Below are positions 17,495 through 24,782 of a stretch of DNA of 64,000 nucleotides, piece after piece; positions within the stretch are counted from its first letter, which is position 1; every line of letters begins with the position of its first letter. The notes below the pieces were generated by a model that was not told the origin of the DNA, made no database searches, and worked only from the letters and a program-made list of their open reading frames with translations. The stretch comes from Maribacter forsetii DSM 18668 (GTDB taxonomy: Bacteria > Bacteroidota > Bacteroidia > Flavobacteriales > Flavobacteriaceae). A program made the translations under genes and the position numbers. The stretch covers positions 1,054,001 through 1,118,000 of the forward strand of contig NZ_JQLH01000001.1 in the NCBI RefSeq assembly GCF_000744105.1, read 5' to 3'.

Positions 17495-17786
17495 AAAGAG
17501 AAGAATGTATTTAGTACTGCAAAGTTAGTAGAAAATGCAATAATATAGGTGTATCCTCTTAGGGTTTAAGATAACCTTTAAATGATAATAGGTTATTTAA
17601 TTATGTAAGTTGAAAGGTTATAGAAAAAGATAGGTGTACCCTTACTGTGAAATAGTAATAAAAGCAATAGAATTGCTTTTTAAATATGAGTGTAGTTAGA
17701 TTTTATCTAACTGTCTATGTGGTAAAATAAAGATTTATCGGTTAGCCAAAACCAAATAAAATCTATAATTAGTCTAGTGTAATTAA
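17495..17786. other. Gene-poor AT-rich intergenic DNA
   Basis: No credible gene is present in these 292 nt. The stretch contains an 8-bp perfect hairpin AGTTAGAT/ATCTAACT (17694-17712), a terminator-like hairpin (17661-17681), and two copies of ATAGGTGTA (from 17545 and from 17630). The promoter of the minus-strand exonuclease gene is expected at its left end. Confidence 0.5.
17661..17681 (-). terminator. Candidate terminator of the small lipoprotein gene
   Basis: AAAGCAAT/ATTGCTTT forms an 8-bp stem with a 3-nt loop. The minus strand continues into a T-rich TTTTATTACTATT, which fits termination of the minus-strand gene that ends at 17787. Confidence 0.4.
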
Positions 17787-17993
17787 TTAATTGCTAACGG
17801 CAACTATCTTATCACTGCTCGTTACTTCAAAATTATTATTATCTGAAGTATTTTTTGTAATTACTTTTTCAGCGTTTTCTCTAACTACGAACTCAGAAAC
17901 TAAATCATAGTCCTTCCCGCAAGAAGATAAACTTAATAGAAAAATAATAGCTGCAACAGGGACGAAAAAGGCTTTGGTAGAGTGAAATTTCAT
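17787..17993 (-). CDS. Small lipoprotein, unknown function
   Basis: The 68-residue protein has a clear lipoprotein signal peptide (basic N-terminus, hydrophobic stretch, lipobox LSSC at about residue 25). A mature chain of only about 43 residues follows, rich in Asp/Asn/Ser. The KDYDLVSEFVV segment after the lipid cysteine resembles the N-terminus of larger flavobacterial surface lipoproteins, so this may be either a short standalone lipoprotein or a shortened remnant of one. The second view is only suggested by that resemblance. The gene stands alone between inverted repeats. Confidence 0.55.
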   Translation of the reverse strand: MKFHSTKAFFVPVAAIIFLLSLSSCGKDYDLVSEFVVRENAEKVITKNTSDNNNFEVTSSDKIVAVSN

Positions 17994-18103
17994 GTAGTTG
18001 GTGGTAAAAATTATCTCGCTATTTTATTAGCGCGTTTCGAAAATATTTAAACTTTATTCATTAACGACGAAAAGTTTGTTTTATTCGATGAAATGCACAT
18101 AAA

Positions 18104-18130
18104 TGTTATTAACACCTCTTGTTAATAACA
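18104..18130. promoter_or_regulatory. Perfect 11-bp inverted repeat, operator-like
   Basis: TGTTATTAACA (18104-18114) and TGTTAATAACA (18120-18130) are exact reverse complements separated by 5 nt. There is no T tract, so a protein-binding site is more likely than a terminator. It lies 110 nt upstream of the small lipoprotein gene start. Confidence 0.4.
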
Positions 18131-18205
18131 ACAATCGATATGTTTATTAACGTATTAGCTTATATGTTATGTAAGAATAATTGATTATTAAACATAAAAA
18201 TAAAA

Positions 18206-18277
18206 ACCAAGCCCTTCATTTTCGTTGCTTCTCTATTTCCCCCGATTTCGATAGGCAATTTCCATGAAGGGCTTGGT
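18206..18277 (-). terminator. Long inverted repeat downstream of a small ORF; terminator or structured RNA
   Basis: A perfect 14-bp inverted repeat ACCAAGCCCTTCAT / ATGAAGGGCTTGGT (18206-18219 and 18264-18277) encloses 44 nt. A second inner pairing, TTGC (18225-18228) with GCAA (18255-18258), is possible. On the minus strand the second arm runs into a T-rich TTTTATTTTTATG, so it can terminate the minus-strand ORF whose stop is at 18278. The large loop is unusual for a simple terminator. Confidence 0.5.
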
Positions 18278-18454
18278 CTAAAAAATATTCAATGTCTTTA
18301 AAACGTCGGTAGTTTTTTGATGACTTCTTTTATGATGAAGTTTAATAATGTGTAATAGTTCAGATTCGGTTAGCTCATAGTTTGTCTTCAGCGTTTTAAT
18401 TTTTTGCTCTCCTATAAGTGCTAAAATTTGAAGTTCTTCTTTTTGTCTCTGCAT
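18278..18454 (-). CDS. Small hypothetical protein
   Basis: This is a 58-residue ORF starting at ATG 18454 (MQRQKEELQILALIGEQKI). The sequence is highly charged and helical, with an EQKIKTLKTNYELTESELLHII pattern across residues 15-36 that could form a short coiled coil or helix-turn-helix-like unit. I do not recognise a family. The frame extends upstream to a TTG at 18511, but that extension reads through a GC-rich hairpin and a 7-bp tandem repeat, so the ATG is preferred. The stop abuts a strong inverted repeat. It may be a real small gene or a chance ORF. Confidence 0.4.
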   Translation of the reverse strand: MQRQKEELQILALIGEQKIKTLKTNYELTESELLHIIKLHHKRSHQKTTDVLKTLNIF

Positions 18455-18470
18455 TTTTTTCCAGTTTAGA

Positions 18471-18500
18471 TCCGCCCTCTTGTGGGGAGGACGGATTTTT
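18471..18500 (+). terminator. GC-rich hairpin with T tract
   Basis: TCCGCCCTC (18471-18479) and GAGGACGGA (18487-18495) form a 9-bp stem with one wobble pair and a 7-nt loop, followed by TTTTT on the plus strand. No plus-strand gene lies close upstream, so what it would terminate is unclear. On the minus strand it would be a leader hairpin of the small ORF. Confidence 0.4.
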
Positions 18501-18502
18501 AC

Positions 18503-18530
18503 AACTAACAACTAACAACTAACAACTAAC
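18503..18530. repeat. 7-bp tandem repeat, four copies
   Basis: AACTAAC is repeated exactly four times (28 nt), directly after the T tract of the adjacent hairpin. Copies are perfect, which suggests recent slippage. Confidence 0.9.
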
Positions 18531-18722
18531 TCAATTAACTGTTCTAAATACTGGTATAAAACTATAGGAAGTCAACTTTCTGAACAATACCCACTAAAGG
18601 GGATATTCTAAATAATTATACTAAGTATTTGAATTTCTATAAAAGTTGAATTCTAATTAACTTTTTTTTCAACAGGTTTAAAAAACACAAAGAATTTAAA
18701 CTTACCTTGATGTTTAGATAAA
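18531..18722. other. AT-rich intergenic DNA without recognisable gene
   Basis: Nothing coding is seen. It leads into the candidate small-RNA promoter at 18724. Confidence 0.5.
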
Positions 18723-18723
18723 C

Positions 18724-18751
18724 TTGACCTTAATAAATGAATGCATCTTTG
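18724..18751 (+). promoter_or_regulatory. Candidate promoter of the first small-RNA-like element
   Basis: TTG (18724-18726) and CATCTTTG (18744-18751, close to TAnnTTTG) are 17 nt apart, within the range seen for flavobacterial -33/-7 promoters. The conserved element begins 3 nt later at 18755. Confidence 0.5.
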
Positions 18752-18754
18752 CAT

Positions 18755-18819
18755 TGAGTTTAGAATAAGTTTGAGTTAGTTGAATAACCGGTACATCCTC
18801 ATAGTGTATCGGTTTTTTT
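18755..18819 (+). ncRNA. Candidate 65-nt small RNA, copy 1
   Basis: The element begins TGAGTTTAGAATAA, continues with a U-rich, unstructured stretch, and ends in a 10-bp terminator hairpin AACCGGTACA/TGTATCGGTT (one wobble pair) plus seven T residues. A second element at 48239-48303 has the same first 14 nt, similar next 15 nt, the same total length of 65 nt to the last T, and an unrelated hairpin sequence with equivalent pairing. Shared 5' end, changed-but-paired stem and a promoter-like sequence in front argue for a small RNA rather than a simple terminator. No protein-coding potential is seen. Confidence 0.5.
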
Positions 18820-19004
18820 GTGCCTTCGTTTTACTTCAGAAATTAAAAATCTATAGTCTTAAAATTGTCGGTTTTTAAAAATGTACCTATTAATTTTATT
18901 GATTTCATACTTCTATGTCAATTCTAATTTATTAAATAGGTATTACATACAAGGTGTCATAATTAATCTTAGCTTTAAGGTGAACGTTAGTATCGCATAT
19001 TTTA

Positions 19005-20324
19005 ATGAAGATTACCGAAAAGCCTGCCATTTCTAAGAAAATTGGAGTTTTTGCCATTTGGGCAATTGGCGTTGGTATGGTGATTTCAGGTGAATCTTTC
19101 GGCTGGAATTTAGGTTGGGCCATTACCGGGCCATTATGGTTTTTTGTTCCTGTGGCTGTTGCGGCTTTAATGTACTTTGGGCTAGTGCAAAATTTAATTG
19201 AATTGGCATGTGTATATCCTAATGCCAATGGTCCGCATTCTTATGTAGAAAAAGCTTTTGGTAATAAATGGGGCTATTTTGTAGGGCTAGCTATTTTGTT
19301 TGAATTTTTATTTGCCACTCCTGCAATTGCCAGTTCTCTCGGTGAATATTTAGGGTTTTTAATAGATGATTTAACAATGTCTCCTTGGATAGCCACACTT
19401 TTTATATTGTTTTTCTCTATCATAAACCTTTTTGAAATACACGTTGGGGTGCGCTTGTTAGTGATTTTGACCTTGTTGGCCATTGCAGAATTATTTTTGT
19501 ATCAAGCTTCTGTCGTTGGCTCTTTTCAGATAGAAAACCTGATGAATTCAGGAGTAGGGTCATTAGATGTTGAGCGTTTTGTTCTAGCTATTCCATATGC
19601 TATTTGGTTGTTTTTAGCCATTGAAGGAATATCGCTTATGACCAAATCAATCGATAGAAAGGGGTTTAGAAAAACGATTACCAAGGGGTATAATCTCGCT
19701 TTTTTTACCTTATTGACTTTGGCGCTTTTGGTGTTATTTCTTGCCGCTGGAGGTATAGATTGGACATTGCCAGAGAGTTTGGATATTCTGAATGAAAATC
19801 ACCCAATGCCGGCATCTATGGCATTGATTCTGGGCAAAGAGAATTTTTTAGTGCAACTATTTACATTTATTGGTTTATTTGGGCTCATAGCTTCTTTACA
19901 GGGAATTGCTTTTGCGACAACTACGCAGCTAGAACCCTTGCTGCCAGATTTAAAAATCAAAGGGGTTTCTAAAAGAGCCGTTGCTTCTGCGTTGGTTTTT
20001 ATTATTAGCCTTGTTGCTATTTGGAGTAGCCAAACAGGGTTTTTAATTGAACTGTCGGTATTTGGGGCGGTATGTATGTATTTGGCGGTTAGCGCATCAT
20101 TATTAGTGTTAAGAAAAAAGAAAGCCTCGGTATTATCATCGTTACCTGAGTTCGATTGGTATCGACATTCGGATTTTAACCCTATTTTCTCTACCGTTAG
20201 CGCTATGACTGCTGTAATTATTTCGCTAATTTGTGTATTGGCTTTTGCATACCTTCAATTTACGGCGTTTGTTATTTTTATTGCTTGTAGCTTGGTGTAT
20301 GTATTTTTAATCCGGAAAAAGTAG
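19005..20324 (+). CDS. APC superfamily permease, probable ethanolamine permease
   Basis: The 439-residue integral membrane protein has about 12 hydrophobic segments between residues 10 and 438. The first segment has the APC substrate motif GVGMVISGESFGWN, with a glycine-rich break. Ethanolamine permeases of the Eat group belong to this superfamily. The gene lies 1 nt before eutB and 2 genes before eutC in one tight operon, which is the main reason for naming ethanolamine as the substrate. An ATG at 19005 opens the reading frame. The operon would bring ethanolamine in and deaminate it. Confidence 0.8.
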   Translation: MKITEKPAISKKIGVFAIWAIGVGMVISGESFGWNLGWAITGPLWFFVPVAVAALMYFGLVQNLIELACVYPNANGPHSYVEKAFGNKWGYFVGLAILFEFLFATPAIASSLGEYLGFLIDDLTMSPWIATLFILFFSIINLFEIHVGVRLLVILTLLAIAELFLYQASVVGSFQIENLMNSGVGSLDVERFVLAIPYAIWLFLAIEGISLMTKSIDRKGFRKTITKGYNLAFFTLLTLALLVLFLAAGGIDWTLPESLDILNENHPMPASMALILGKENFLVQLFTFIGLFGLIASLQGIAFATTTQLEPLLPDLKIKGVSKRAVASALVFIISLVAIWSSQTGFLIELSVFGAVCMYLAVSASLLVLRKKKASVLSSLPEFDWYRHSDFNPIFSTVSAMTAVIISLICVLAFAYLQFTAFVIFIACSLVYVFLIRKK

Positions 20325-20325
20325 C

Positions 20326-21696
20326 ATGGCTTATCAATTTACATTGGGAAAACAGAATTATCTTTTTGATGATTTGAAATCTGTTTTGGCAAAAGCGAGT
20401 CCGTTAAGATCGGGCGATGCTTTGGCGGGTTTGGCAGCAGCAAGTAATACCGAAAGAATTGCGGCTCAGTATGTGTTGAGTGAATTGCCCCTAAAAGTTT
20501 TTTTAAATGAAGCTGTAGTCCCTTATGAATTAGATGAGGTTACTCGGTTAATAATCGATACCCATGATGTCAAAGCTTTTGATTTTATTTCTCATTTTAC
20601 GGTAGGTGACCTTAGGGATTGGTTGCTAGAAAATACTACATCTGGGCAAAATATTTTAGAGGTTAGCAAGGCATTGATTCCAGAAATGGTTGCTGCCGTA
20701 TGCAAGCTAATGCGGAATCAAGATTTAATTGCCGTTGCTTCCAAAATTCAAGTAATTACCCGTTTTAGAAACACAGTCGGCTTAAAAGGTAATGTTTCTG
20801 TGCGTTTACAGCCCAATCATCCAACGGATGATATGAAAGGGATATTAGCAAGTACGATTGACGGTTTGTTGTATGGTTGTGGAGATGCGGTTATTGGTAT
20901 TAATCCCGCAACCGATAGTCCTAATGTGACTATTAATCTCTTGAAAATGCTTGATGATGTTCGTTTAAAATATGAAATTCCTACCCAGAGTTGTGTTTTG
21001 TGCCATGTAACTACGGCTTTACAGATTATGGATAAAGCTCCGGTAGATTTGGTATTTCAATCCATTACCGGTTCGCAAAAGGCCAACAGTTCTTTTGGTA
21101 TCGATCTACAAGTTTTAAAGGAAGCTCATGATGCTACTTTAGCTTTGGCGAGAGGTACGGTTGGTAATCAATCTATGTATTTTGAAACCGGTCAAGGGTC
21201 TGCTTTATCTGCAAATGCCCATCATGGTGTTGACCAGCAAACAATGGAAGCAAGGGCTTATGCGGTCGCTAGACACTTTGATCCTTTTTTGGTGAACTCG
21301 GTGGTTGGTTTTATTGGTCCGGAATATTTGTTTGATGGAAAACAGATTACCCGTGCAGGATTGGAGGATCACTTTTGTGCCAAAGTTATGGGGCTACCTA
21401 TGGGTATGGATGTATGTTATACCAACCATGCAGATGCCGATCAAGATGATATGGATAATTTATTGACCTTATTAGGCGTAGCCGGATGTAATTTTTTTAT
21501 GGGTGTACCCGGTACAGATGATATAATGCTAAACTACCAATCTACCTCTTTTCATGATGCATTGTATTTACGTAAAGTTCTTGGTAAAAAGCCAGCACCG
21601 GAGTTTGAGGCTTGGTTGTTGAATATGGGTATTGTTGATGAATTGGGAAATAAGCGAAGTGTAGGTGATACGAATAAATTGTTGCTAAATTTATGA
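20326..21696 (+). CDS. eutB: Ethanolamine ammonia-lyase heavy chain EutB
   Basis: The 456-residue protein has full EutB length (about 455). It shows the family's conserved segments, such as LRSGDALAGLAAAS near the N-terminus, VGLKGNVSVRLQPNHPTDD (about residues 152-170), FETGQGSALSANAHHGVDQQT (shown to locate about residues 286-306) and MGLPMGMDVCYTNHADADQDD near residue 355. With EutC it forms the adenosylcobalamin-dependent enzyme that splits ethanolamine into acetaldehyde and ammonia. Its stop overlaps the eutC start as ATGA (21693-21696). No carboxysome-like shell, EutA reactivase or EutE aldehyde dehydrogenase gene adjoins. Confidence 0.95.
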   Translation: MAYQFTLGKQNYLFDDLKSVLAKASPLRSGDALAGLAAASNTERIAAQYVLSELPLKVFLNEAVVPYELDEVTRLIIDTHDVKAFDFISHFTVGDLRDWLLENTTSGQNILEVSKALIPEMVAAVCKLMRNQDLIAVASKIQVITRFRNTVGLKGNVSVRLQPNHPTDDMKGILASTIDGLLYGCGDAVIGINPATDSPNVTINLLKMLDDVRLKYEIPTQSCVLCHVTTALQIMDKAPVDLVFQSITGSQKANSSFGIDLQVLKEAHDATLALARGTVGNQSMYFETGQGSALSANAHHGVDQQTMEARAYAVARHFDPFLVNSVVGFIGPEYLFDGKQITRAGLEDHFCAKVMGLPMGMDVCYTNHADADQDDMDNLLTLLGVAGCNFFMGVPGTDDIMLNYQSTSFHDALYLRKVLGKKPAPEFEAWLLNMGIVDELGNKRSVGDTNKLLLNL

Positions 21697-22433
21697 GCAA
21701 GGATATAACCATAGCCAATAAATGGCAACAATTAAAGCAACATACCAAGGCAAGAGTAGCGCTTGGTAATGTAGGTACAGGTTTGCCATTGAGCGAAGTT
21801 CTGGCGTTAAAACATGCACATGCAATGGCAAAGGATGCTATTGTAACCAAGTTAGATGTTGAGGGTCTATCCCAAAAATGTATAGAACAAGCAATACCAT
21901 ATCAAATATTCAATAGTGAAGCAAGCGACAGACTTGAGTATTTAAAAAGACCCGATCTTGGTAGGCAGTTACTGTTCAATACTAATTTAAAAAAGACTGA
22001 AAAGGTCGATATTGTTTTTGTCATTACTGACGGACTTTCAGCAAAAGCAGTAAATACCAATGCTTTTAAAGTTTTAAACCATCTTTTTCCAAATATAAAC
22101 GAAGATTATTCTTTAGCAATTGCAATTGTTCAACAAGGGAGAGTTGCTATAGGTGATGCTGTAGCGGAATTGTACCGTGCAGATTTTGTAGCTGTATGTA
22201 TTGGTGAAAGACCAGGTTTGTCCTCTCCTGAGAGTATGGGTATTTACACCACGTATCAACCAAAAATAGGCTTTACGGATGAGCGTAGAAATTGTATTTC
22301 AAATATTCATGCGAACGGACTAAGTGGTAAACAAGGTGCTCAACTTCTGCAGTATTTAATTGAAAAATCTTTCGCTTTAAAAATTAGCGGAGTAGCATTA
22401 AAGCTTGAAGTTGGTGAAATATTAAAAAACTAG
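21693..22433 (+). CDS. eutC: Ethanolamine ammonia-lyase light chain EutC
   Basis: The 246-residue protein matches the small subunit: TKARVALGNVGTGLPLSEVLALKHAHAMAKDA spans about residues 13-44, then RPDLGR, VFVITDGLSAKAV, VCIGERPGLSSPESMGIY (about residue 168-185) and RRNCISNIHANGL. It binds the cobalamin cofactor together with EutB. The overlap with eutB implies coupled translation and equal subunit production. The absence of microcompartment genes means acetaldehyde would be released in the cytosol, and must be handled by an enzyme encoded elsewhere. Confidence 0.95.
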   Translation: MSKDITIANKWQQLKQHTKARVALGNVGTGLPLSEVLALKHAHAMAKDAIVTKLDVEGLSQKCIEQAIPYQIFNSEASDRLEYLKRPDLGRQLLFNTNLKKTEKVDIVFVITDGLSAKAVNTNAFKVLNHLFPNINEDYSLAIAIVQQGRVAIGDAVAELYRADFVAVCIGERPGLSSPESMGIYTTYQPKIGFTDERRNCISNIHANGLSGKQGAQLLQYLIEKSFALKISGVALKLEVGEILKN

Positions 22434-22436
22434 TTT

Positions 22437-22667
22437 TTAAAGCTTGACCTTTATTTCCTTTATTTTAAATGCTTGAGTCCTAAGAAGATTTTGAAAAATA
22501 CGAACTATTCTTTCCTGGTTTTCTTCAGGAATACGACCGCCAATAATCCAGTTTTTTTTAACGTACTTGATGCTTTCCAAATTAAACTCTGACTTTAACA
22601 GTTGTAAAGCTTCCTCGCGAGTTTCGTCGTTCATTTTACTGAACATTTGTCTTATATTTTCGGTCAT
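22437..22667 (-). CDS. Small conserved-looking hypothetical protein
   Basis: The 76-residue protein has no signal peptide. It starts with an amphipathic helix (MTENIRQMFSKMNDETREEAL), contains a central strand-like IKYVKKNWIIGGRIP, and ends with a basic strand (IKEIKVKL). I do not recognise a family. The gene is convergent with eutC (3 nt between stops) and divergent from the GDPD-phosphatase gene. Codon usage and sequence complexity look normal for the region, so it is probably a real gene. Confidence 0.6.
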   Translation of the reverse strand: MTENIRQMFSKMNDETREEALQLLKSEFNLESIKYVKKNWIIGGRIPEENQERIVRIFQNLLRTQAFKIKEIKVKL

Positions 22668-22754
22668 TGGTGGTTATGGTAGTTGTCAAAAATAAATAAA
22701 AAAGTCTTTCAGCTTGCTAAAAAAATAAAATAGATATGAGCATTTTCATAACAT

Positions 22755-22783
22755 CTTAATGTTTACTTGACCTTAAATTAAAA
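22755..22783 (+). promoter_or_regulatory. Candidate PHO-box-like repeat upstream of the phosphatase gene
   Basis: Three 7-mers at an 11-bp period, CTTAATG, CTTGACC and ATTAAAA, are separated by AT-rich 4-mers (TTTA, TTAA). This 7+4 arrangement is the layout of PhoB-binding boxes. A -7-like AAATTTTG follows at 22792-22799. It lies about 105 nt before the start of a secreted phosphatase gene. The regulator is inferred. Confidence 0.35.
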
Positions 22784-22887
22784 TAATAATGAAATTTTGA
22801 CCTCACTTTTGCAATCTGTTAAATTTTCTTGAGGTATAACCATACCTTAAATTTATTACCAAACTTCCATACTTATACAATAGACAT

Positions 22888-24681
22888 ATGAAATTTCTGA
22901 AATTACCAATAGCCTGCTTGTTGTTTATTAACATGTTTGTAGCTGTTGCCCAAGATTATAAAGTTCATTCCCATAACGATTATAAGCAGAATATTCCCTT
23001 TTGGAAAGCTTTTGGTGCAGAGGTGCAGTCAATTGAAGTAGATGTTTTTTATAAGAACGGAAAGTTAATGGTTGCCCATGAACAAGGTGAAATAGAAGAA
23101 AATAAAACATTAGAGAGGCTCTATTTAAATCCGTTGCAAGAAGCTTTAGATTTAAATTTGTCAGCCAATAGATCTTTGCAATTATTGATTGATGTAAAGA
23201 CCGATGCTTATAAAACTTTAGATGCTATTGTAGCTAGTCTAAAAAAGTATCCGTCAATTACCAGCAATAAGGATGTAAAAATTGTCATCTCTGGTAACCG
23301 CCCGGCATTAGAAGAATATGTAGATTATCCAAGTTATATTTATTTCGACTATCAAAGTCTACAACCGGTAACCGATACAGAAGTACTTGATAAAATTGCC
23401 TTGGTTAGTGTTAGTTTTAAGAACTATTCTGAATGGAACGGTAAAGGTAGGCTTACCTCAAAAGATTATAATAAGGTAGCCGAGGTCATAGCACAGGCAC
23501 ATCAACTAAATAAGGCTTTTCGTTTTTGGGCTACTCCAGACTCTAAATCCGCCTGGAAAGCTTTTGTAAACATGGGTGTCGATTTTATTAATACCGATAT
23601 GCCTAATGAATGTGTAAGCTATATTTCTTCACTGAATGAAAGGGTAGTGCAGCATTCTATTTTTTCTGAGGCCTATTACCCAACTTTTGAGTCGGATAAA
23701 GCACAGCGCAGACCAAAGAATATTATTTTATTGATTGGTGATGGCAATGGATTAACACAAATATCGGCTACTATTTTAGCAAATAATGGCGATTTGTCAT
23801 TAACGCAATTAAAAAGTATTGGGTTGATTAAAACCCAATCTGCAGATGATTTTACCACAGATTCTGCAGGTGCGGGTACTGCCATTGCTACTGGTCAAAA
23901 AACGAACAATAGAGCAATAGGGACCAATGTAAGTGGTGAAGCTATTCCTAATCTAACCGAAATTTTATCCAAAAAAGGCTTCAATACAGGTGTCATTACT
24001 ACTGATGAAATTATTGGTGCAACTCCTTCTTCGTTTTTTGCACACCGTACTGATCGGGGTATGGCCGATGAGATAGCATCAGACTTGTACACTTCTCAAT
24101 TAAAACTGTTCATTTCACAACCAACCTCAGCAGTTAAAGAAATTGAAAATACAGAGTTTGTTATGAAAACAGACCTAAATACTATTGGGACGAGTACAGA
24201 TGAAAAGGTTGGGGCATGGTTCAATGCTACTAATGAAAAGCCTTTAACTGTTTATGTTGAAAAACTTGCATTAGCAACTAAAAATGGATTGTCTTTTTTA
24301 AATAATAAGAAGAAACCTTTTTTCTTGATGTCAGAAGGCGCTAAAATAGATAGCTATGGGCATGCCAATGATATTAATGGTGTTATTACTGAAAGTATCT
24401 CTTTTGACAAGGCCATTTCCGAAGCTTTAAAATTTGCCGATACAGATAAAAATACCTTGGTGGTCATAACCGCAGATCACGAAACGGGCGGGTTGACCAT
24501 ACCGCAAGGTAATATTGCTAAACATGAAATTGAGGCAGACTTTACTACTCATGACCATACTGGCGTTATGGTTCCTGTTTTTGCATACGGTCCAATGTCA
24601 CAAGAATTTCAAGGGGTGTACGAGAATAATGAAATTTTCGCGAAGCTATTAAACGTATTGGATGTAACTACAAGGAAGTAG
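22888..24681 (+). CDS. Secreted GDPD-like domain fused to alkaline phosphatase
   Basis: The 597-residue protein starts with a signal peptide (about residues 1-21, ending VAVA-Q). The N-terminal domain (about 22-250) begins VHSHNDYKQNIPF and SIEVDVFYKNGKLMVAHE, a pattern of the PI-PLC-like/glycerophosphodiester phosphodiesterase superfamily. The C-terminal domain (about 275-590) is an alkaline phosphatase: IILLIGDGNG (metal Asp), TDSAGAGTAIATGQ with the nucleophile Ser, ADHETGG and DHTGVMVPVFAYG. A two-step path is implied: cleave a phosphodiester, then release phosphate from the monoester. It sits between the ethanolamine operon and the sigma-factor/SusCD system. Confidence 0.85.
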   Translation: MKFLKLPIACLLFINMFVAVAQDYKVHSHNDYKQNIPFWKAFGAEVQSIEVDVFYKNGKLMVAHEQGEIEENKTLERLYLNPLQEALDLNLSANRSLQLLIDVKTDAYKTLDAIVASLKKYPSITSNKDVKIVISGNRPALEEYVDYPSYIYFDYQSLQPVTDTEVLDKIALVSVSFKNYSEWNGKGRLTSKDYNKVAEVIAQAHQLNKAFRFWATPDSKSAWKAFVNMGVDFINTDMPNECVSYISSLNERVVQHSIFSEAYYPTFESDKAQRRPKNIILLIGDGNGLTQISATILANNGDLSLTQLKSIGLIKTQSADDFTTDSAGAGTAIATGQKTNNRAIGTNVSGEAIPNLTEILSKKGFNTGVITTDEIIGATPSSFFAHRTDRGMADEIASDLYTSQLKLFISQPTSAVKEIENTEFVMKTDLNTIGTSTDEKVGAWFNATNEKPLTVYVEKLALATKNGLSFLNNKKKPFFLMSEGAKIDSYGHANDINGVITESISFDKAISEALKFADTDKNTLVVITADHETGGLTIPQGNIAKHEIEADFTTHDHTGVMVPVFAYGPMSQEFQGVYENNEIFAKLLNVLDVTTRK

Positions 24682-24782
24682 TTTTTAGCAACTATCTAAA
24701 GGTCTTGCTATAGAGATCATTTTACCTAATGTTTACAATGTTATAATATAACTTCAATTAATTTAAGGGAGATTTGTGAACT

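Noticed and set aside
17545..17647. Direct repeat ATAGGTGTA in the intergenic region
   Set aside because: Two copies of a 9-mer in an AT-rich gap have little weight by themselves.
18455..18511. N-terminal extension of the small ORF to a TTG at 18511
   Set aside because: The extension would encode the GC-rich hairpin and part of the 7-bp repeat array; the ATG at 18454 is better.
18503..18530. Possible short CRISPR array
   Set aside because: The units are 7 bp with no spacers, so this is a simple tandem repeat.
18531..19004. Cobalamin riboswitch upstream of the B12-dependent eut operon
   Set aside because: No B12-box-like GCCACTG or matching fold elements were seen; only the small-RNA-like element is present.
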